NCBI GenBank assembly: GCA_046590235.1 | Contig: JBKJTY010000026.1 | Location: forward strand, 1-40,945 | Direction: 5' to 3' | Length of the DNA stretch: 40,945 nt | Source: 2-02-FULL-45-10 sp046590235 | Lineage (GTDB): Bacteria; Patescibacteriota; Patescibacteriia; Magasanikbacterales; GWA2-37-8 | Shown: piece by piece, positions 38,862 to 40,945 of the stretch | Layout: each line of letters starts with the position of its first letter | Numbering within the stretch: position 1 is the stretch's first letter | The notes under the pieces: generated by a model | Told to the model about the DNA's origin: nothing | Database searches by the model: none | The model's input: only the letters and a program-made list of their open reading frames with translations | Translations under genes and position numbers: made by a program

Positions 38862-39383
38862 ATGCGGGGCGTGGTAGTCGGTATGGCGCTAGCACTTTCA
38901 CTCGCAGGCTGTGGGGCAGACACCGGAGGCGGCACTCCTCCTATCGGTAACGAGCCGCCTGGAGGCGGGGTTCAGGAACCCATTCCTCCCCCTCCGCCGC
39001 CCCCAGGACCAGTTCATCAGGGTCCGGGTGATGTCACCATTCCACTCGACGAAGCGGAGCAGCTCACAGTCGGCGGAGTCGAATTCAGTATTGTCCGCAC
39101 CTCCGAAACGAGCGGCATCGTGATCGCCAAGAACTTGAACAGCAACGACGTCAAGTTGGTAGTGGACCGCGTCAACGGAAGTGGTGGGATCGTTCTCGAC
39201 GAGTCGTTCCTCGACAGCGGCGAGACCGTGAACAGCCAAGACGTCGACCTGTCACCGGGAGTGAGTTACCGCTTTTCCGTGAAAGTCTGGAAAGGTGGGA
39301 TCGATTTCGTGACGTGCTCTTTCAGCGCACCGACCTGCTACAGCTCCAGCGAGAAGAAGACGTTCACGTTCTACATCGAATAA
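38862..39383 (+). CDS. Proline-rich lipoprotein of unknown function
   Basis: The 173-residue protein has a lipoprotein signal: short N-terminus, hydrophobic VVVGMALALSLAG and lipobox LAGC with Cys17. A low-complexity Gly/Pro linker follows (PPGGG, then a seven-Pro run). The mature part, about residues 58-173, is beta-rich (FSIVRTSETSGIVIAKNL, YRFSVKVWKGGIDFVTCSF) with a CSFSAPTCY cysteine pair that could form a disulfide. It may be an Ig-like or CARDB-like fold, but no family is recognised. GC content is clearly above that of the neighbours. The gene has an SD and its own terminator and is isolated on the plus strand. It could be horizontally acquired. Confidence 0.75.
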   Translation: MRGVVVGMALALSLAGCGADTGGGTPPIGNEPPGGGVQEPIPPPPPPPGPVHQGPGDVTIPLDEAEQLTVGGVEFSIVRTSETSGIVIAKNLNSNDVKLVVDRVNGSGGIVLDESFLDSGETVNSQDVDLSPGVSYRFSVKVWKGGIDFVTCSFSAPTCYSSSEKKTFTFYIE

Positions 39384-39423
39384 GTCCCCGCAGTTCGTGC
39401 ATATGGCGCGATCGAGGGGAACA

Positions 39424-39488
39424 AAAAACCACTCGATCACGTCATTATGCCTACACGAGTTTGCAGGTATAATGACCGAGTGGTTTTT
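39424..39488. terminator. Long bidirectional terminator between lipoprotein and methyltransferase genes
   Basis: AAAAACCACTCG (39424-39435) pairs with CGAGTGGTTTTT (39477-39488). An inner GTCATTAT/ATAATGAC helix extends the stem. T-runs are present in both directions. Confidence 0.9.
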
Positions 39489-39506
39489 ATTTTATAGCAA
39501 AAAAAT

Positions 39507-40403
39507 TTAAACAGAATTCCACCGCGCAAAGATACCACACGGCAACAAACGCTCACTGTCTAACTCACCAATAGTTAATTCCCCTACTTCAATCTCACCT
39601 TTATACGATTTCATGAGCTCAACTAAATTATTTCGATACGCTAAAGCGGAATAACCGGAAGCATAACCGTTTATCAAGAAAAATAATGGCTTGTCAGAAA
39701 GCACTTGGCGACAAAGTTCTAATAACTTTGGAAAATCTTCTTCAATCTTCCAGACTTCACCATTCGGACCGTGTCCAAATGCTGGCGGATCCATGATAAT
39801 ACCGTCATATTTTCGGCCACGCTTAATTTCACGCTGCACAAAAACCATAGCATCATCCAAAATCCAGCGGATTGGTTTAGCAGCCAAACCAGATGCTGCC
39901 GCGTTATCCCGCGCCCACGCAATTGCCGCTTTAGAACCATCCAAATGACAAACTTCTGCGCCTACCTGTGCTGCCGCTAACGATGCACCACCGGTATAAC
40001 CAAATAAATTTAAAACTTGAGGAGTGCGTCCGCTATTTTTTATTTTTTCGCGAATCCAATCCCAGTTTCCAGCTTGCTCCGGAAATAAACCCGTATGCTT
40101 AAACGGAGAAAGTTTAATTAAAAAACGAAGACTACTGAATTCAATTTCCCAACGTTCAGGAATAACAAAACGAGACTTCCAGCTTCCTTCGCCGTGCGAA
40201 ATTCCACCACGAGCAACCTTTTCACGCTTAAAAGAAGCGTCAGCTTTGTCCCACGTACCTTGCGGCAAACGCTTTGCCCACAATGCTTGTGGATCAGGAC
40301 GAGCAATCATGACCTTACCATAGCGTTCTAGCTTTTCGCCGTCACCACTATCAAGCAGTTCATAATCTTTACCTGGGTCAGTTGTAACAATCGAATAATC
40401 CAT
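39507..40403 (-). CDS. Class I SAM-dependent RNA methyltransferase (RlmI/RlmK-like, COG1092)
   Basis: The 298 residues contain the SAM-binding strand VLNLFGYTGGASLAAAQVGA, the acidic LDGSKAAIAWARDNA, and the catalytic DPPAFGHGPNGEVWKIEED. This is the pattern of large-subunit rRNA cytosine-5 methyltransferases. The PUA domain found at the N-terminus of E. coli RlmI is not evident. In its place is a short beta-rich stretch with FKHTGLFPEQAGNWDWI, which leads into the fold. The exact target is unknown. It starts 6 bases after the stop of the citrate synthase-like gene, in the same transcript. Confidence 0.88.
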   Translation of the reverse strand: MDYSIVTTDPGKDYELLDSGDGEKLERYGKVMIARPDPQALWAKRLPQGTWDKADASFKREKVARGGISHGEGSWKSRFVIPERWEIEFSSLRFLIKLSPFKHTGLFPEQAGNWDWIREKIKNSGRTPQVLNLFGYTGGASLAAAQVGAEVCHLDGSKAAIAWARDNAAASGLAAKPIRWILDDAMVFVQREIKRGRKYDGIIMDPPAFGHGPNGEVWKIEEDFPKLLELCRQVLSDKPLFFLINGYASGYSALAYRNNLVELMKSYKGEIEVGELTIGELDSERLLPCGIFARWNSV

Positions 40404-40409
40404 AAATAA

Positions 40410-40943
40410 TTATATTTTTTTCCCGCTTTCACCGACGTACTCAATATCAGATTCATCAATACGCTTTATACCTTCACCGCTGACCATTTGCTCATAAGCA
40501 TGAGCAACAAGTCCAGGTAATCGGCCTACCATGAAAAAACCTTTGGCCAACCTGGCATCAAAGCCCATATCGACTATAATAGCAGCCATTGACCCATCAA
40601 TATTAATGGGTAATTTTTTAGAAGAAACCTTGTTAAGCGCACTTTCAAACACTTCCGCAAAAGCACAATGCTGCTTATAAAAACCTGTTTCCTTAGCCAC
40701 TTTAAACAGCTTTTGGCTACGCTTATCTATTGTAAGCACTTTGTGTCCAAAGCCTGGGACACGTACTTTATCCTCTTTTAGCTTTTTTGCCAAGGCTTCC
40801 ACATTCTTTTCGTCCACATGTGTTTTGAAGAACATCGCAGCACCTTCTACAGCTCCCCCATGCAATTCACCCAAAGCCAACATCCCGGCAGCTACTGCGG
40901 CATGCAGGCTATTACCACTTGACGCAACAGTGCGGGCTACTGT
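40410..40943 (-). CDS. Citrate synthase / citryl-CoA lyase family protein, 5' end outside window
   Basis: The frame is open to the right edge; the ATG at 40883 is internal, because the codons before it encode RTVASSGNSLHAAVAAG. The C-terminal half of the family is visible: MLALGELHGGAVEGAAMFF, VPGFGHKVLTIDKRSQ with the catalytic histidine region, INIDGSMAAIIVDMGF, and FMVGRLPGLVAHAYEQM. The pattern resembles citryl-CoA lyase and the C-terminal part of ATP-citrate lyase as much as plain citrate synthase. Whether it makes or cleaves citrate cannot be told from this half. Methyltransferase and malic enzyme genes are nearby. Confidence 0.85.
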   Translation of the reverse strand, partial: TVARTVASSGNSLHAAVAAGMLALGELHGGAVEGAAMFFKTHVDEKNVEALAKKLKEDKVRVPGFGHKVLTIDKRSQKLFKVAKETGFYKQHCAFAEVFESALNKVSSKKLPINIDGSMAAIIVDMGFDARLAKGFFMVGRLPGLVAHAYEQMVSGEGIKRIDESDIEYVGESGKKI

Positions 40944-40945
40944 TG

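Noticed and set aside
1..40945. CRISPR array, insertion sequence with transposase, rRNA genes
   Set aside because: None seen on either strand. The only mobile-like features are short palindromic elements without a transposase.

Overview
The window looks like part of a small-genome Patescibacteria (Candidate Phyla Radiation) chromosome, probably a Parcubacteria-type lineage. The evidence is the DUF4012 protein, the single-span surface proteins, the type IV pilus ATPase, the compact informational genes, and the near absence of Shine-Dalgarno (SD) sequences in front of the housekeeping genes. The assignment comes from gene content and protein signatures only. TGA appears to be a stop codon, so there is no sign of the Gracilibacteria code.

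Layout. 1-11040: surface and envelope genes. These are three GT-B glycosyltransferases, a minus-strand pair (NRAMP-type transporter plus a soluble PRC/MgtE_N/CBS protein), an isolated small membrane protein, a DUF4012 protein with an N-terminal zinc knuckle, and a large repeat-domain surface protein. 11068-23473: a minus-strand block with miaA, thrS (behind a compact T-box riboswitch), an ABC-F ATPase, a Baseplate-J-like membrane protein, pilB, a polytopic membrane protein, ftsH and rpsA. 23728-27355: plus-strand metallo-beta-lactamase-like protein, small membrane protein and gyrA. 27435-33834: minus-strand transketolase, aminotransferase, tRNA-Arg(CCG), FemAB-like protein, rsmE, a cold-shock protein and a helical protein of unknown function. 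33926-35680: plus-strand unit rpmF-nusB-rnc-tRNA-Lys-tRNA-Arg. 35681-36840: an unusual accessory stretch with an 89-codon gene, two near-identical micro-ORFs each with an SD, several strong hairpins, and a 32-residue lysine-rich protein with a structured leader. 36910-40945: malic enzyme, RluA-type pseudouridine synthase, a proline-rich lipoprotein, an RlmI-like methyltransferase and the end of a citrate synthase/citryl-CoA lyase family gene.

Two expression styles coexist. Most housekeeping genes have no SD, and several have a -10 box 9-10 nt before the ATG, so their mRNAs should be leaderless or nearly so. A minority of small, more GC-rich, mostly monocistronic genes (5251, csp, 33834, 35737, the micro-ORFs, the lysine-rich protein, the lipoprotein) have clear SDs, and most of them have their own promoter and terminator.

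The strongest regulatory find is the thrS T-box: promoter, very short Stem I with a Thr ACC codon in its terminal loop, a canonical UGGAACC bulge, and mutually exclusive antiterminator and terminator. The strongest candidate for something undescribed is the 35681-36403 transcription unit with the repeated MYFITGPP micro-ORFs.
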